From Alistipes sp. (GTDB lineage: Bacteria > Bacteroidota > Bacteroidia > Bacteroidales > Rikenellaceae), in contig JAFVIB010000002.1 of the NCBI GenBank assembly GCA_017474235.1, forward strand, positions 134,445 to 198,444: DNA of 64,000 nucleotides, written 5' to 3'. Below the pieces are notes generated by a model, which worked only from the letters and a program-made list of their open reading frames with translations, searched no databases and had not been told where the DNA came from. Position numbers and translations under genes: made by a program. This document shows, piece after piece, positions 1 to 8,357 of this stretch. How positions within the stretch are numbered: the first letter of the stretch is position 1; each line of letters opens with the position of its first letter.

Positions 1-66
1 CACCACAAAGACATCGCTGCCCTTAATCTGCTCTTCTACAACTTCTACTAACTTCTTGATATCCAT
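1..66 (-). CDS. rimP: Ribosome maturation factor RimP, N-terminal fragment (3' part outside window)
   Basis: Only the first 22 codons are present. The peptide begins MDIKKLVEVVEEQIKGSDVF, which resembles the start of RimP, the factor that assists late 30S subunit assembly. The ATG is at 64-66 on the minus strand. A Bacteroidetes-type promoter (143-174) and a small leader hairpin (108-125) lie upstream, as expected for the head of an operon; in this group rimP usually leads nusA-infB. The identification rests on a very short peptide and on context, so it is tentative. Confidence 0.5.
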   Translation of the reverse strand, partial: MDIKKLVEVVEEQIKGSDVFVV

Positions 67-107
67 AGTTTTAAACTCTCTTTTTCTTCTTTAAAGGCAC
101 AAAATAA

Positions 108-125
108 GGGGACCCACTCGTCCCC
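108..125 (-). promoter_or_regulatory. Leader hairpin upstream of rimP
   Basis: GGGGAC and GTCCCC (6-bp stem, 6-nt loop) sit in the predicted 5' leader between promoter and start codon. There is no T-tract next to it, so it is not an obvious terminator. It may affect mRNA stability or bind a protein; no function is known. Confidence 0.35.
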
Positions 126-142
126 TTCACTCTTTCACACTG

Positions 143-174
143 CAAATATAGTACATTAAATTGGAAAAACCAAA
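143..174 (-). promoter_or_regulatory. Predicted promoter of rimP
   Basis: Read on the minus strand, a TATATTTG -7 box (150-143) lies 20 nt downstream of a TTTG -33 box (174-171), matching the Bacteroidetes consensus TTTG-N19-23-TAnnTTTG. Transcription would start near 136, giving a leader of about 70 nt. The -33 box abuts the left end of the first palindromic repeat (176). Confidence 0.55.
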
Positions 175-175
175 T

Positions 176-301
176 ATTTTATCGTGAAAATAGCACAACT
201 ACTTCCGCTAATCGTCTTGCCCGCAATGGGAAATACAGAAGTATGTCCCATCGCTGTCAATCCGACCGAGCGTTGTATTTGCACTATTTTGACGATAAAA
301 T
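176..301. repeat. Dispersed imperfect palindrome, copy 1 (126 bp)
   Basis: The outer arms ATTTTATCGT (176-185) and ACGATAAAAT (292-301) are perfect reverse complements. Further in, AAATAG pairs with CTATTT, and the conserved CCGCTA faces GAGCG. The central hairpin is ATGGGAAATAC-agaa-GTATGTCCCAT, one mismatch. This is the first of a run of copies filling 176-720. Confidence 0.85.
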
Positions 302-302
302 G

Positions 303-429
303 ATTTTGTTGTGAAAATACGGTACCTGCTGCCGCTAACCTTTTTCTCATCAATGGGCAGTACCGCAAGTACAGCCCATCGACTCGAAAAACGCCGAGCG
401 TGGCATCTACCGCATTTTGACGATAAAAT
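303..429. repeat. Dispersed imperfect palindrome, copy 2 (127 bp)
   Basis: The left arm ATTTTGTTGT (303-312) faces the right arm ACGATAAAAT (420-429); they pair through two G-U wobbles. The central hairpin is TGGGCAGTAC-cgcaa-GTACAGCCCA. The same central sequence recurs in the copies at 12159 and 12368. Confidence 0.85.
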
Positions 430-433
430 GGGG

Positions 434-559
434 ATTTTGTTGTGAAAATAGCACAACTACTGCCGCTAATCGTCTTGCCCGCAATGGGAAATACAGAAGT
501 ATGTCCCATCGCTGTCAATCCGACCGAGCGTGGTATTTGCACTATTTTGACAACAAAAT
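434..559. repeat. Dispersed imperfect palindrome, copy 3 (126 bp), compensated arms
   Basis: The interior is nearly identical to copy 1, but the arms are ATTTTGTTGT (434-443) and ACAACAAAAT (550-559). Both arms changed relative to copy 1 and remain perfectly complementary. This is the clearest compensatory change in the family. It is followed by the tail sequence ggtgcaagaaatacgcat. Confidence 0.85.
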
Positions 560-577
560 GGTGCAAGAAATACGCAT

Positions 578-720
578 AGTATGTCCCATCGACTCAAAAA
601 ACGCCGAGCGTGGCATCTACCGCATTTTGACGATAAAATGGGGATTTTGTGGTGATAACGCGCTATCTACCCCGCTCTGGCGATAAAATGGGTGCAGAGC
701 GCAAACTCTTACGATAAAAT
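578..720. repeat. Truncated and degenerate palindrome copies 4 and 5
   Basis: 578-639 is the right half of a copy-2-like element ending in ACGATAAAAT. 644-689 begins like a left arm (ATTTTGTGGT) but lacks the central hairpin and closes with CGATAAAAT at 681-689. A short tail unit with an AGAG...CTCT hairpin and another ACGATAAAAT (711-720) follows. The remains suggest repeated recombination between tandem copies. No gene is supported anywhere in 67-813. Confidence 0.7.
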
Positions 721-763
721 CGGTGCAAGAAATACGCATAAATTGTCAATTTGTTGTGTTTTT

Positions 764-796
764 ATTGTATGAGTTGAAAAAAGTTCCTTAACTTTG
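764..796 (+). promoter_or_regulatory. Predicted promoter of the M14-like lipoprotein gene
   Basis: ATTG (764-767) and TAACTTTG (789-796) are 21 nt apart, the usual Bacteroidetes arrangement. The start codon is 17 nt downstream at 814. Confidence 0.55.
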
Positions 797-813
797 CATA
801 AAAATACAAAATA

Positions 814-2019
814 ATGATGAAAAAGATTTATTTGATTATTGTGGCTGTGTTGGCAGGGTTATCATCTATCTCCTGTACGCCGAAAGAGGTTATTGTTGAT
901 GATCAGCTTCCTGCGGGTAATATTGTCTTTGAGCGGATGCTCAACGATACGGTCTATGTGCATCAGCAGTTGCGTGGCTCGAAGAAGGCTTGGTTTTATT
1001 GGGCATTTCGTGTAAGAGGGGCGCAAGGTAAGAAGCTAACTTTCGTATTTACAAAGAGTTTCGCTCTTTGTGAGCGCGGTCCGCTTGTGTCGCTTGATAA
1101 GGGTAAGAGTTATGAATATTTAGCCGAGGAGGGCTCTACTCCGCACACCTTTACATATACATTTCCGGCTGATGCCAAGGAGGTTTGGTTCTATGAGTGT
1201 CATCCTTATACTCCTGAGATGTGGGAGGCATTTTTGAAGAATCGCAATCACAAGGGCGAGTTTGAGACCGGAGTGCTTTGCAAGAGTCGCAAGGGTAGAG
1301 ATGTGCCATTTTTCAGGATGACCACAAAAAATTCTATGCCGAAGAAATCTGTTGTTGTGAGTGCTCGTCATCACTGTTCGGAGGCTCCGGCAGCCTATGT
1401 TATGGAGGGTTTTGTGGCAGCTTTCCTTGAGGATAGTCAGTTAGGAGTGTGGTTGAGAGAGAATGTTGAGCTGACGGTTGTTCCTTTCGTAGATATGGAT
1501 GGAGCTGTCGAGGGCGATCAGGGCAAGTGGCGTCTTCCGCACGACCACAATCGCGATTATACAGAGTTCTTATATCCTGAGACTGCCGCTTTAGCGAGTC
1601 TTATGGCTGAAACAGAGCCGCATGTATTTATGGATTTCCATAATCCAAAGCTCTATAAATACAACGACAACTACATATATACTCCATATAAGGATTTTAG
1701 CGGCGTTGATGAGTATAACTTCTCAGCTTTGATAGAGAAGTATCAGGAGGGTGATTTGGACTACAAAGCATCTGATAATCTTCCGTATGGCGTTAGCTGG
1801 AATAAGGATAGTAACTATACAGACGGACTCAGTGTTACAGGTTGGGTATCAGCCAATATTAAGAGTATTGAAATTTGTCGTACTTTCGAAATCCCGTTTG
1901 CCTATGCCAATGGTAAACTCGTCTATCCTGACAAGATGAGAAAGTTCGGACACGGAATAGCTCGAGCTTTGCAGGCTTATATTGAGGGCGAGGTGCTTGT
2001 TACCACTACTGAGAATTAA
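814..2019 (+). CDS. M14-family zinc carboxypeptidase-like lipoprotein
   Basis: A 401-residue predicted lipoprotein. The N-terminus has a hydrophobic stretch ending in the lipobox SSISC, so Cys21 would be lipidated. A beta-rich region (about 30-150) precedes a carboxypeptidase-like domain. Candidate zinc ligands are His187 and Glu190 in RHHCSEAP (an HxxE motif) and His276 in VFMDFHNP. The sequence DHNRDY and a late glutamate (SIEIC) fit the M14 substrate-binding and catalytic regions. The likely role is trimming peptides or peptidoglycan fragments at the cell surface; substrate unknown. Start: two adjacent ATGs, first one taken. It is monocistronic, with a promoter upstream and a terminator at 2035. 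Confidence 0.75.
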   Translation: MMKKIYLIIVAVLAGLSSISCTPKEVIVDDQLPAGNIVFERMLNDTVYVHQQLRGSKKAWFYWAFRVRGAQGKKLTFVFTKSFALCERGPLVSLDKGKSYEYLAEEGSTPHTFTYTFPADAKEVWFYECHPYTPEMWEAFLKNRNHKGEFETGVLCKSRKGRDVPFFRMTTKNSMPKKSVVVSARHHCSEAPAAYVMEGFVAAFLEDSQLGVWLRENVELTVVPFVDMDGAVEGDQGKWRLPHDHNRDYTEFLYPETAALASLMAETEPHVFMDFHNPKLYKYNDNYIYTPYKDFSGVDEYNFSALIEKYQEGDLDYKASDNLPYGVSWNKDSNYTDGLSVTGWVSANIKSIEICRTFEIPFAYANGKLVYPDKMRKFGHGIARALQAYIEGEVLVTTTEN

Positions 2020-2034
2020 GGTAATAATACAAAG

Positions 2035-2072
2035 TAGGCTGTCAGTTCAAATGAAGTGACAGCCTATTTTTT
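2035..2072. terminator. Bidirectional terminator between the M14-like gene and groEL
   Basis: TAGGCTGTCA (2035-2044) and TGACAGCCTA (2057-2066) form a perfect 10-bp stem followed by six T on the plus strand. It separates two convergent genes and could serve both. Confidence 0.8.
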
Positions 2073-2089
2073 GTATTACTATCTCGGTA

Positions 2090-3724
<1,635 letters not shown>

Positions 3725-3740
3725 TTATCTTTTTAATTTT

Positions 3741-3853
3741 GGTTTCGATTTTATGCGTTTTTTACTGCCGCTACCTTGTTCTCGTCAATGGGAAATACTC
3801 CTTGTATGTCCCATCGCCTCGACCTTCGGCAAGCGTTGTATAAAATCAAAACC
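3741..3853. repeat. Dispersed palindrome copy inside the groES-groEL gap (113 bp)
   Basis: The arms GGTTTCGATTTTAT (3741-3754) and ATAAAATCAAAACC (3840-3853) are complementary with one mismatch, yet differ from the arms of other copies. The interior keeps CTGCCGCTA, the ATGGGAAATAC/GTATGTCCCAT hairpin and AAGCGTTG. It fills almost the whole space between the two operon genes and contains no long T-tract, so read-through is plausible. Confidence 0.75.
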
Positions 3854-3879
3854 GTATTACAATATTTTAATTTTATACT

Positions 3880-4149
3880 TTACTCTACAACAGCCAAAAT
3901 CTCAGACTGCTTCATAATAATATAGGTAACTCCCTCGTGAGAAATCTCTGTGCCTGAGTACTTGCCATAGAGAACCTGGTCGCCAACCTTGACCTCCATT
4001 GTTACATCCTTTGTGCCCGGACCTGCTGCCATAATTTTACCTGCCAGCGGCTTCTCTTTCGCTGTATCCGGAATAATAAGACCTCCTGCTGTAACCTCCT
4101 CTGCCGGATTAGGCAGAATAAGAACTCTGTCTGAAAGTGGTTTAATCAT
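3880..4149 (-). CDS. groES: Co-chaperonin GroES (10 kDa subunit)
   Basis: An 89-residue GroES, the heptameric lid of the GroEL chamber. It begins MIKPLSDRVLILPNPAEEVT and contains the mobile-loop region TAGGLIIPDTAKEKP and the VKVGDQVLYGKYSGTE core typical of the family. It is the first gene of the groES-groEL operon. A well-formed promoter lies at 4256-4286, and candidate operator sequences lie between promoter and gene at 4221-4255. Confidence 0.98.
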   Translation of the reverse strand: MIKPLSDRVLILPNPAEEVTAGGLIIPDTAKEKPLAGKIMAAGPGTKDVTMEVKVGDQVLYGKYSGTEISHEGVTYIIMKQSEILAVVE

Positions 4150-4220
4150 AATCTTGTATTTTTTTGGTTAAAATTTCTGTTTGCCTAAAACCTGTTCAAT
4201 CCCTATGCCAAACACAATAA

Positions 4221-4255
4221 TCTGCCACTTTTGGCAGACCCTTGACAATTTGGCA
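4221..4255 (-). promoter_or_regulatory. Candidate chaperone operator upstream of groES
   Basis: On the minus strand TGCCAAATTGTCA (4255-4243) abuts the -7 box. It is followed by the perfect palindrome TCTGCCA-aaag-TGGCAGA (4238-4221) and, further on, TTTGGCA near 4206-4212. The predicted transcription start falls inside the first motif, which is where a repressor would bind. The motif recurs upstream of dnaK at 41435. No CIRCE element is present. Confidence 0.5.
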
Positions 4256-4286
4256 CAAAATTATATCAACTTATTCAAAATAGCAA
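4256..4286 (-). promoter_or_regulatory. Predicted promoter of groES-groEL
   Basis: On the minus strand a TTG -33 box (4286-4284) and a TAATTTTG -7 box (4263-4256) are separated by 20 nt. The start should be near 4250, giving a leader of about 100 nt. Confidence 0.65.
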
Positions 4287-4293
4287 TATGGCT

Positions 4294-5184
4294 CTACTCC
4301 ACATTTTCACGAATCCGGCGGAGGGAGGAGCGTGAAAGGGGAGTAGGGGCGAAGCGGAGTGAGAACTCGGCTTCGTCTATTTTTTGCCAATCGATATCGA
4401 GTGGATTGAAGAGCGGTGTGAAGTGCGGGTTGGTTGCCATAGGGGCGCAGTGGTTATAGGGGCAGCAGCTTTGGCAGGCATCACAGCCAAAAATCCAGCC
4501 GTGAAGAGGTAAGCTATTATCGTCTGTTTGCTCGATAGTTGCGCGGGAGATGCAGAGTCGGGTATCTATGTGGCGGTCGATGATAGCGTTATTCGGGCAG
4601 GCGTCGATACAGCGGTGGCAATTGCCGCATCCTACACCTTGCAGCGGAGAGTCATAGCTATCGCACTCCTGGTTGATAATGGCGACACCGAGGAGTACAA
4701 AAGTGCCGAATTGTGGCGTTACAAGCAGTGATTGGCGACCAATCCACCCCAAGCCCGCCTCGACAGCGTATCGCTTCTCAAAGACAGGCGCAGAGTCTGT
4801 AAAAACACGACCGGAGACACTCTTATCAAGCTCTTTGAGGTTATTTAGCAGCTGTTTAAGCATCTGCTTTATGCTCTTGTGATAATCTCGATTAAGGGCA
4901 TACGAGGCAATCTTTTGGCGGCAATCGTCACTATATCCGTTAGAAAATTCGTTCTTATAAGCCACTCCGCAGACAATGACGCTCTTTGCCCCCTCGACAA
5001 GGCGTGTAATATCTGCGCGTTTGTCAATATTGCGCTCCATATAGCCAAGTGTCGAGCTGAAACCGTGGTCAATCCACTGTTTCAAGAACTCGCCTTCGGT
5101 GGTTAAATTAAGAGATGGAGTGACGCCACATAGGTCGAAACCTGCGCGGTGTGCGTAATCTTTTATTTGGGCTAAATTTAACAT
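4294..5184 (-). CDS. queG: Epoxyqueuosine reductase QueG
   Basis: A 296-residue enzyme that reduces epoxyqueuosine to queuosine in tRNA, the last step of Q biosynthesis, using cobalamin and two 4Fe-4S clusters. The ferredoxin-like cysteines are visible as CGNCHRCIDACP and GCDACQSCCPYN in the C-terminal half; the N-terminal half holds the cobalamin-binding domain (GRVFTDSAPVFEKRYAVEAG, with the conserved catalytic aspartate region). The ATG at 5182-5184 is preferred over an in-frame GTG two codons upstream. A TATCTTTG -7 box lies at 5209-5202. Confidence 0.93.
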   Translation of the reverse strand: MLNLAQIKDYAHRAGFDLCGVTPSLNLTTEGEFLKQWIDHGFSSTLGYMERNIDKRADITRLVEGAKSVIVCGVAYKNEFSNGYSDDCRQKIASYALNRDYHKSIKQMLKQLLNNLKELDKSVSGRVFTDSAPVFEKRYAVEAGLGWIGRQSLLVTPQFGTFVLLGVAIINQECDSYDSPLQGVGCGNCHRCIDACPNNAIIDRHIDTRLCISRATIEQTDDNSLPLHGWIFGCDACQSCCPYNHCAPMATNPHFTPLFNPLDIDWQKIDEAEFSLRFAPTPLSRSSLRRIRENVE

Positions 5185-5201
5185 TGGCACAATATTTTAG
5201 A

Positions 5202-5239
5202 CAAAGATAGTGTTTTTTACGAAAAAAATATTACATTTG
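5202..5239. promoter_or_regulatory. Divergent -7 boxes for queG (minus) and the acyl-CoA synthetase (plus)
   Basis: TATCTTTG at 5209-5202 points to queG and TACATTTG at 5232-5239 points to the plus-strand gene. No convincing -33 boxes were found for either. The queG leader would be only about 10 nt. Confidence 0.4.
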
Positions 5240-5318
5240 CGAAGAAGAGTGTGGTTTTAATTTATTGATAAACAATAAGATAACCCTCTTAAGTAAGTGT
5301 AAATTAAATATTTAGGAA

Positions 5319-6959
5319 ATGAGTGTAATGACATTGTGCGAGGTGCTTCGCCAGAGTTTGGAGAAGTTTTCGACACGCACAGCCTTTTCATTGTGGCGTG
5401 GAGCCGAGGTGACCTATAGTGAGGTTGGAGAGAGAGTAAAGCAGATTCACCAGATGTTGGCTGACGCCGATATTCAGCCCGGTGATAGAGTTGCTATTTT
5501 GAGTAGCAGTGTTCCGAATTGGGGTGTGGCATATTTTGCCATTACTTCGGCGGGATATGTTGTTGTGCCTATTATGCCGGACTTTACTTCGGAGGATATC
5601 GACCGAATTGTAGAGCACTCTGAGACTAAGGCACTTTTTGTTTCAGACCGTCTCTTCTCGAAGTTGGCGAAGAGTACAGCCGAGAAATTGAATATCGTAA
5701 TCCGTACCAAGAATTTGGGTATTATTGCGCAAAATGTTAAGGGTGGCAGTGGTACTACACGCACTCCGCAGCCTGATGATTTGGCGGCAATTATCTATAC
5801 TTCGGGTACTACATCACAGCCAAAGGGAGTTATGCTGACCCACTACAATCTCTGTTCGCAGTTGGAGATGATTGATAAGCTCTTTTTGGTCTATCCGGAG
5901 GATATTTTCCTCTCGGTGCTACCACTTGCGCACACTTACGAGTGTACTATCGGTCTGATTTTGGCGTTCTATCACGGTTGTCATGTGGTCTATCTCGATA
6001 AGGCACCGACAGTATCTATTCTGCTGCCGGCTCTTAAGGAGGTGCGCCCTACAATTATGCTTACTGTGCCACTTATTATCGAGAAAATTTATCGCGGAGC
6101 GGTGCTTAAGAAGTTTACCTCTTCGGCATTTATGCGCACGCTCTATGGCGTAGGTTTTATCCGCAAGATGTTGCACCGCGTAGCCGGAAAGACCCTCACA
6201 AAGACCTTTGGTGGTCGAGTTCGCTTCTTCGGTATCGGAGGTGCGAAGCTTGATTCGACTGTTGAGCAGTTCCTCTTGGAGGCTAAGTTTATCTACGATA
6301 TCGGTTACGGTCTTACTGAGACTGCTCCGCTGCTTGCGGGTGCTGTTGATGGTATGCTGCGCCTCGGCTCTACCGGACCTCTGTTGCAGGGCGTTCAGGG
6401 TCGTATCGAAAATCCTAATGAGGAGGGCGTGGGTGAGCTTGTTGTCAAGAGCCCAAGCCAAATGATAGGCTACTATAAGAATGAGGAGGCTACAAAGGCT
6501 GTCTTTACAGAGGATGGCTGGTTCCGCACCGGTGACTTGGCTTGCTTTGATAAGGATGGCTGGCTCTATATCAAGGGTCGCCTTAAGAATATGATTCTCG
6601 GTCCGAGTGGCGAGAATATCTATCCTGAGGATATCGAGAGCGTTCTTAATCAGCATGTATTTATCAGCGAGTCGCTCGTTACCGAGCATGAGGGACACCT
6701 CGTGGCACTTATAAACTTCGATATGGATGCTATCAAGGCTCGCTATGAGGAGCTTATGGATGACTTCGAGGAGAAGAAAGAGGAGTGGGCAAAAACCCGC
6801 GACGAAATTATGGACGATATCAAGCAGTGGATTAACGCGCGCGTAAATCGTAATTCCCGCATCACCGAGGTCGTCGAGGAGGAGGAAGAGTTTGTAAAGA
6901 CGCCGTCGAAGAAGATACGACGATTTCTTTATGATGGTCGCGGCAAGAAAAAGGAGTAG
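5319..6959 (+). CDS. Long-chain fatty-acid--CoA ligase (AMP-binding enzyme)
   Basis: A 546-residue ANL-superfamily enzyme that activates fatty acids to acyl-CoA through an acyl-adenylate. The P-loop-like A3 motif IIYTSGTTSQPKGVMLTH is clear, as are GYGLTETAP (A5), DGWFRTGDLACFDKDG (A7) and the A10-like NIYPEDIE region. Length and order match FadD/LACS proteins. The C-terminal tail is acidic then basic (EVVEEEEEFVKTPSKKIRRF). A palindromic repeat starts in the stop codon, and its arm includes the final codons. Confidence 0.88.
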   Translation: MSVMTLCEVLRQSLEKFSTRTAFSLWRGAEVTYSEVGERVKQIHQMLADADIQPGDRVAILSSSVPNWGVAYFAITSAGYVVVPIMPDFTSEDIDRIVEHSETKALFVSDRLFSKLAKSTAEKLNIVIRTKNLGIIAQNVKGGSGTTRTPQPDDLAAIIYTSGTTSQPKGVMLTHYNLCSQLEMIDKLFLVYPEDIFLSVLPLAHTYECTIGLILAFYHGCHVVYLDKAPTVSILLPALKEVRPTIMLTVPLIIEKIYRGAVLKKFTSSAFMRTLYGVGFIRKMLHRVAGKTLTKTFGGRVRFFGIGGAKLDSTVEQFLLEAKFIYDIGYGLTETAPLLAGAVDGMLRLGSTGPLLQGVQGRIENPNEEGVGELVVKSPSQMIGYYKNEEATKAVFTEDGWFRTGDLACFDKDGWLYIKGRLKNMILGPSGENIYPEDIESVLNQHVFISESLVTEHEGHLVALINFDMDAIKARYEELMDDFEEKKEEWAKTRDEIMDDIKQWINARVNRNSRITEVVEEEEEFVKTPSKKIRRFLYDGRGKKKE

Positions 6960-7098
6960 ATTTATTCGTAATAGCGCGGCTACCTACTTCCGCTAACAAA
7001 AAATCCGACAATGGCTGTACGCTTTAGTACTATCCATCGTCGGATTTTTTGTCGAGCGTTGTATCTACCGCGTTATTACGATAAATCTACTCCTTTTT
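6948..7098. repeat. Dispersed palindrome copy after the acyl-CoA synthetase, arms extended into the gene
   Basis: The core element (6958-7088) has arms AGATTTATTCGTAATA and TATTACGATAAATCT and a central hairpin AAAAAATCCGAC...GTCGGATTTTTT that looks like an intrinsic terminator. The perfect complementarity continues outward: AAAAAGGAGTAGATTTAT (6948-6965), which includes the last codons and stop, pairs with ATAAATCTACTCCTTTTT (7081-7098). Confidence 0.8.
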
Positions 7099-7118
7099 GA
7101 ATGCAAAAAAGGTCGCCG

Positions 7119-7157
7119 TTATGCCTCCTCGAACTCCTCTTTGCCTACGCCGCGGAG
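7119..7157 (-). pseudogene. Second copy of the rubredoxin 3' end (39 nt)
   Basis: On the minus strand this repeats the last 13 codons of the rubredoxin gene, including its stop codon, with three substitutions. One of them changes the last metal-ligand cysteine codon TGC to CGC (LCGVGK becomes LRGVGK). There is no start or N-terminal part, so it is a fragment. See the element at 7158-7238. Confidence 0.75.
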
Positions 7158-7238
7158 CAGGTCGAGTCCTGCGACCAAGTCCCCCTTTACCAAAGGGGGA
7201 TTTAGGGGGAATGTAAATCGGGGTTTGCCCGCTCTGCA
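7158..7238. repeat. G-rich palindromic element between the two rubredoxin tails
   Basis: It contains CCCCCTTT-acc-AAAGGGGG (7181-7199) overlapping GGGGGATTTAGGGGG (7195-7209), preceded by AAGTCCCCCT. At its right end, 7221-7237 is a 16/17 inverted copy of rubredoxin coding sequence at 7272-7288. The same 15-bp core occurs at 25108-25122, again between two copies of a gene's end. Confidence 0.75.
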
Positions 7239-7397
7239 TTACGCCTCTTCGAACTCCTCTTTGCCTACGCCGCAGAGTGGGCAAACCCAATCTTCCGGCA
7301 GATCCTCAAAAGCTGTTCCTGCAGCGATGCCGTTGTCCGGATCGCCTACTGCGGGGTCATACTCCCACGCACATACTGTACAACGATACTTTTTCAT
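7239..7397 (-). CDS. Rubredoxin
   Basis: A 52-residue one-iron electron carrier. Four cysteines bind the iron: Cys6 and Cys9 (YRCTVC) and Cys39 and Cys42 (VCPLCG). The remainder ([26 protein letters not shown]) matches standard rubredoxins in length and sequence. It starts at the ATG at 7395-7397, 24 bp after the DUF4405 gene, and is the last gene of a three-gene minus-strand operon. Its partner oxidoreductase is not in the window. Its 3' end is duplicated downstream (7119-7157). Confidence 0.95.
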   Translation of the reverse strand: MKKYRCTVCAWEYDPAVGDPDNGIAAGTAFEDLPEDWVCPLCGVGKEEFEEA

Positions 7398-7421
7398 AAC
7401 CTATAAATTTTAAATGGTGTT

Positions 7422-7745
7422 TTACATAAAAGCCCACGGCACTACTGTTATCAAAACGAGTGCCAACAGTAGGGTATAAACAGCGTAGCGGAGTGCGCAG
7501 TTGGGGATTACCTTGCGGAAAAATCCGTCAACCATCTTCCAGTGCAACACAATGTGTAGCACCAGCAGCACCACAAGCACGATGCCCGACCAAAGATGAA
7601 TATCTGTCCAAAGGCGGCGACCCATGCCGAGAAATGTCACGCCGCGGCGACACACCTGATCAATCAAAAATCCCGAGCCACTCACCGTCGCCATCGCTGC
7701 GAGCATCAGACAGTCTATTACGATGTTTATTTTCAGCCTGTTCAT
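7422..7745 (-). CDS. DUF4405-type small membrane protein (cytochrome b-like)
   Basis: A 107-residue protein with three predicted membrane segments (about 8-28, 47-67 and 85-105). The segment IHLWSGIVLVVLLVLHIVLH carries histidines spaced as in heme-binding cytochrome b-type helices and is characteristic of DUF4405. A role in membrane electron transfer is inferred. It sits 9 bp after the NifX-like gene and 24 bp before rubredoxin, consistent with a redox operon. Confidence 0.75.
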   Translation of the reverse strand: MNRLKINIVIDCLMLAAMATVSGSGFLIDQVCRRGVTFLGMGRRLWTDIHLWSGIVLVVLLVLHIVLHWKMVDGFFRKVIPNCALRYAVYTLLLALVLITVVPWAFM

Positions 7746-7754
7746 ATTCTGCTG

Positions 7755-8111
7755 CTACTTGTGGTCAGAACACTCGTGGGCGGCGCAACCTACGCCCGAG
7801 TCAAAAATGTAACCCTTCAAAAATGCCTCTATAACGCTCTCTACCGCGCCGCTGCACCCGCGCACTACGCGAATGTTGTGAGTCTCGAGCTTATTTTTGG
7901 CACCCTCGCCCATACTTCCGGCAAGCATTACCGTTACCCCTAACTCTTGGAGCACTGAGGCGATGTTCGACTTGCAACCACAGCCCTGCGGAGAGGGAAG
8001 TGTGGAGATGTCGGAAATCTGACCATCTACTATATTATATAAGGTATAGTGGTCGCAGTGCCCAAAATGGCTATCTACAAGCCCGTCGCGTGTTGGAATT
8101 GCAATCTTCAT
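7755..8111 (-). CDS. NifX/NafY-like dinitrogenase iron-molybdenum cofactor domain protein
   Basis: A 118-residue protein of the Nitro_FeMo-Co family (COG1433). Family marks are the start MKIAIPTRDGLVDSHFGHCD, the central GVTVMLAGSMGEGAKNKLE and RVVRGCSGAVESVIEAFLKG. These proteins bind metal clusters; outside nitrogen fixers their role is unclear, and no nif gene is present here. It has extra cysteines in QGCGCKSN and GVGCAAHEC. It leads the operon with DUF4405 and rubredoxin, under the promoter at 8140-8170. Confidence 0.85.
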   Translation of the reverse strand: MKIAIPTRDGLVDSHFGHCDHYTLYNIVDGQISDISTLPSPQGCGCKSNIASVLQELGVTVMLAGSMGEGAKNKLETHNIRVVRGCSGAVESVIEAFLKGYIFDSGVGCAAHECSDHK

Positions 8112-8139
8112 AACAAATAAATTGGATGTTTTACATCTG

Positions 8140-8170
8140 CAAATATAGCTCTAAATGGCGAGAAATGCAA
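8140..8170 (-). promoter_or_regulatory. Predicted promoter of the NifX-like/DUF4405/rubredoxin operon
   Basis: On the minus strand TTG (8170-8168) and TATATTTG (8147-8140) are separated by 20 nt. The start codon is 28 nt downstream. Confidence 0.6.
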
Positions 8171-8240
8171 TTTTAAATAATTTTTTTGATGCCCAAATTT
8201 GAAAAGTCGCAAAAAAAAGTTACAATTTTTCTGTAAAATA

Positions 8241-8272
8241 TTTGGTCACTATGAAAAAATATCATATCTTTG
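8241..8272 (+). promoter_or_regulatory. Predicted promoter of the coiled-coil lipoprotein gene
   Basis: TTTG (8241-8244) and TATCTTTG (8265-8272) are 20 nt apart, a near-perfect match to the Bacteroidetes consensus. The leader to the ATG at 8358 would be about 80 nt and AT-rich. Confidence 0.7.
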
Positions 8273-8357
8273 TGTAGGTGTATAGTGTGTTTATGCAAAC
8301 AGAATATCCACTTTACTTAAATAAATAACTATTAATTAACTTAAATTTTTCAAAGTT

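Noticed and set aside
156..686. Overlapping open frames on both strands in the interval before the M14-like gene
   Set aside because: They lie inside the palindromic repeats; the peptides repeat because the DNA repeats. No promoter or family likeness.
176..720. A possible CRISPR array
   Set aside because: The units are ~126 bp imperfect palindromes with 1-4 bp between intact copies, not short repeats with unique spacers, and there are no cas genes.
7087..7290. A 67-codon minus-strand open frame overlapping rubredoxin
   Set aside because: It is read out of frame through the rubredoxin gene and its duplicated tail; the Arg-rich product reflects the duplicated DNA.
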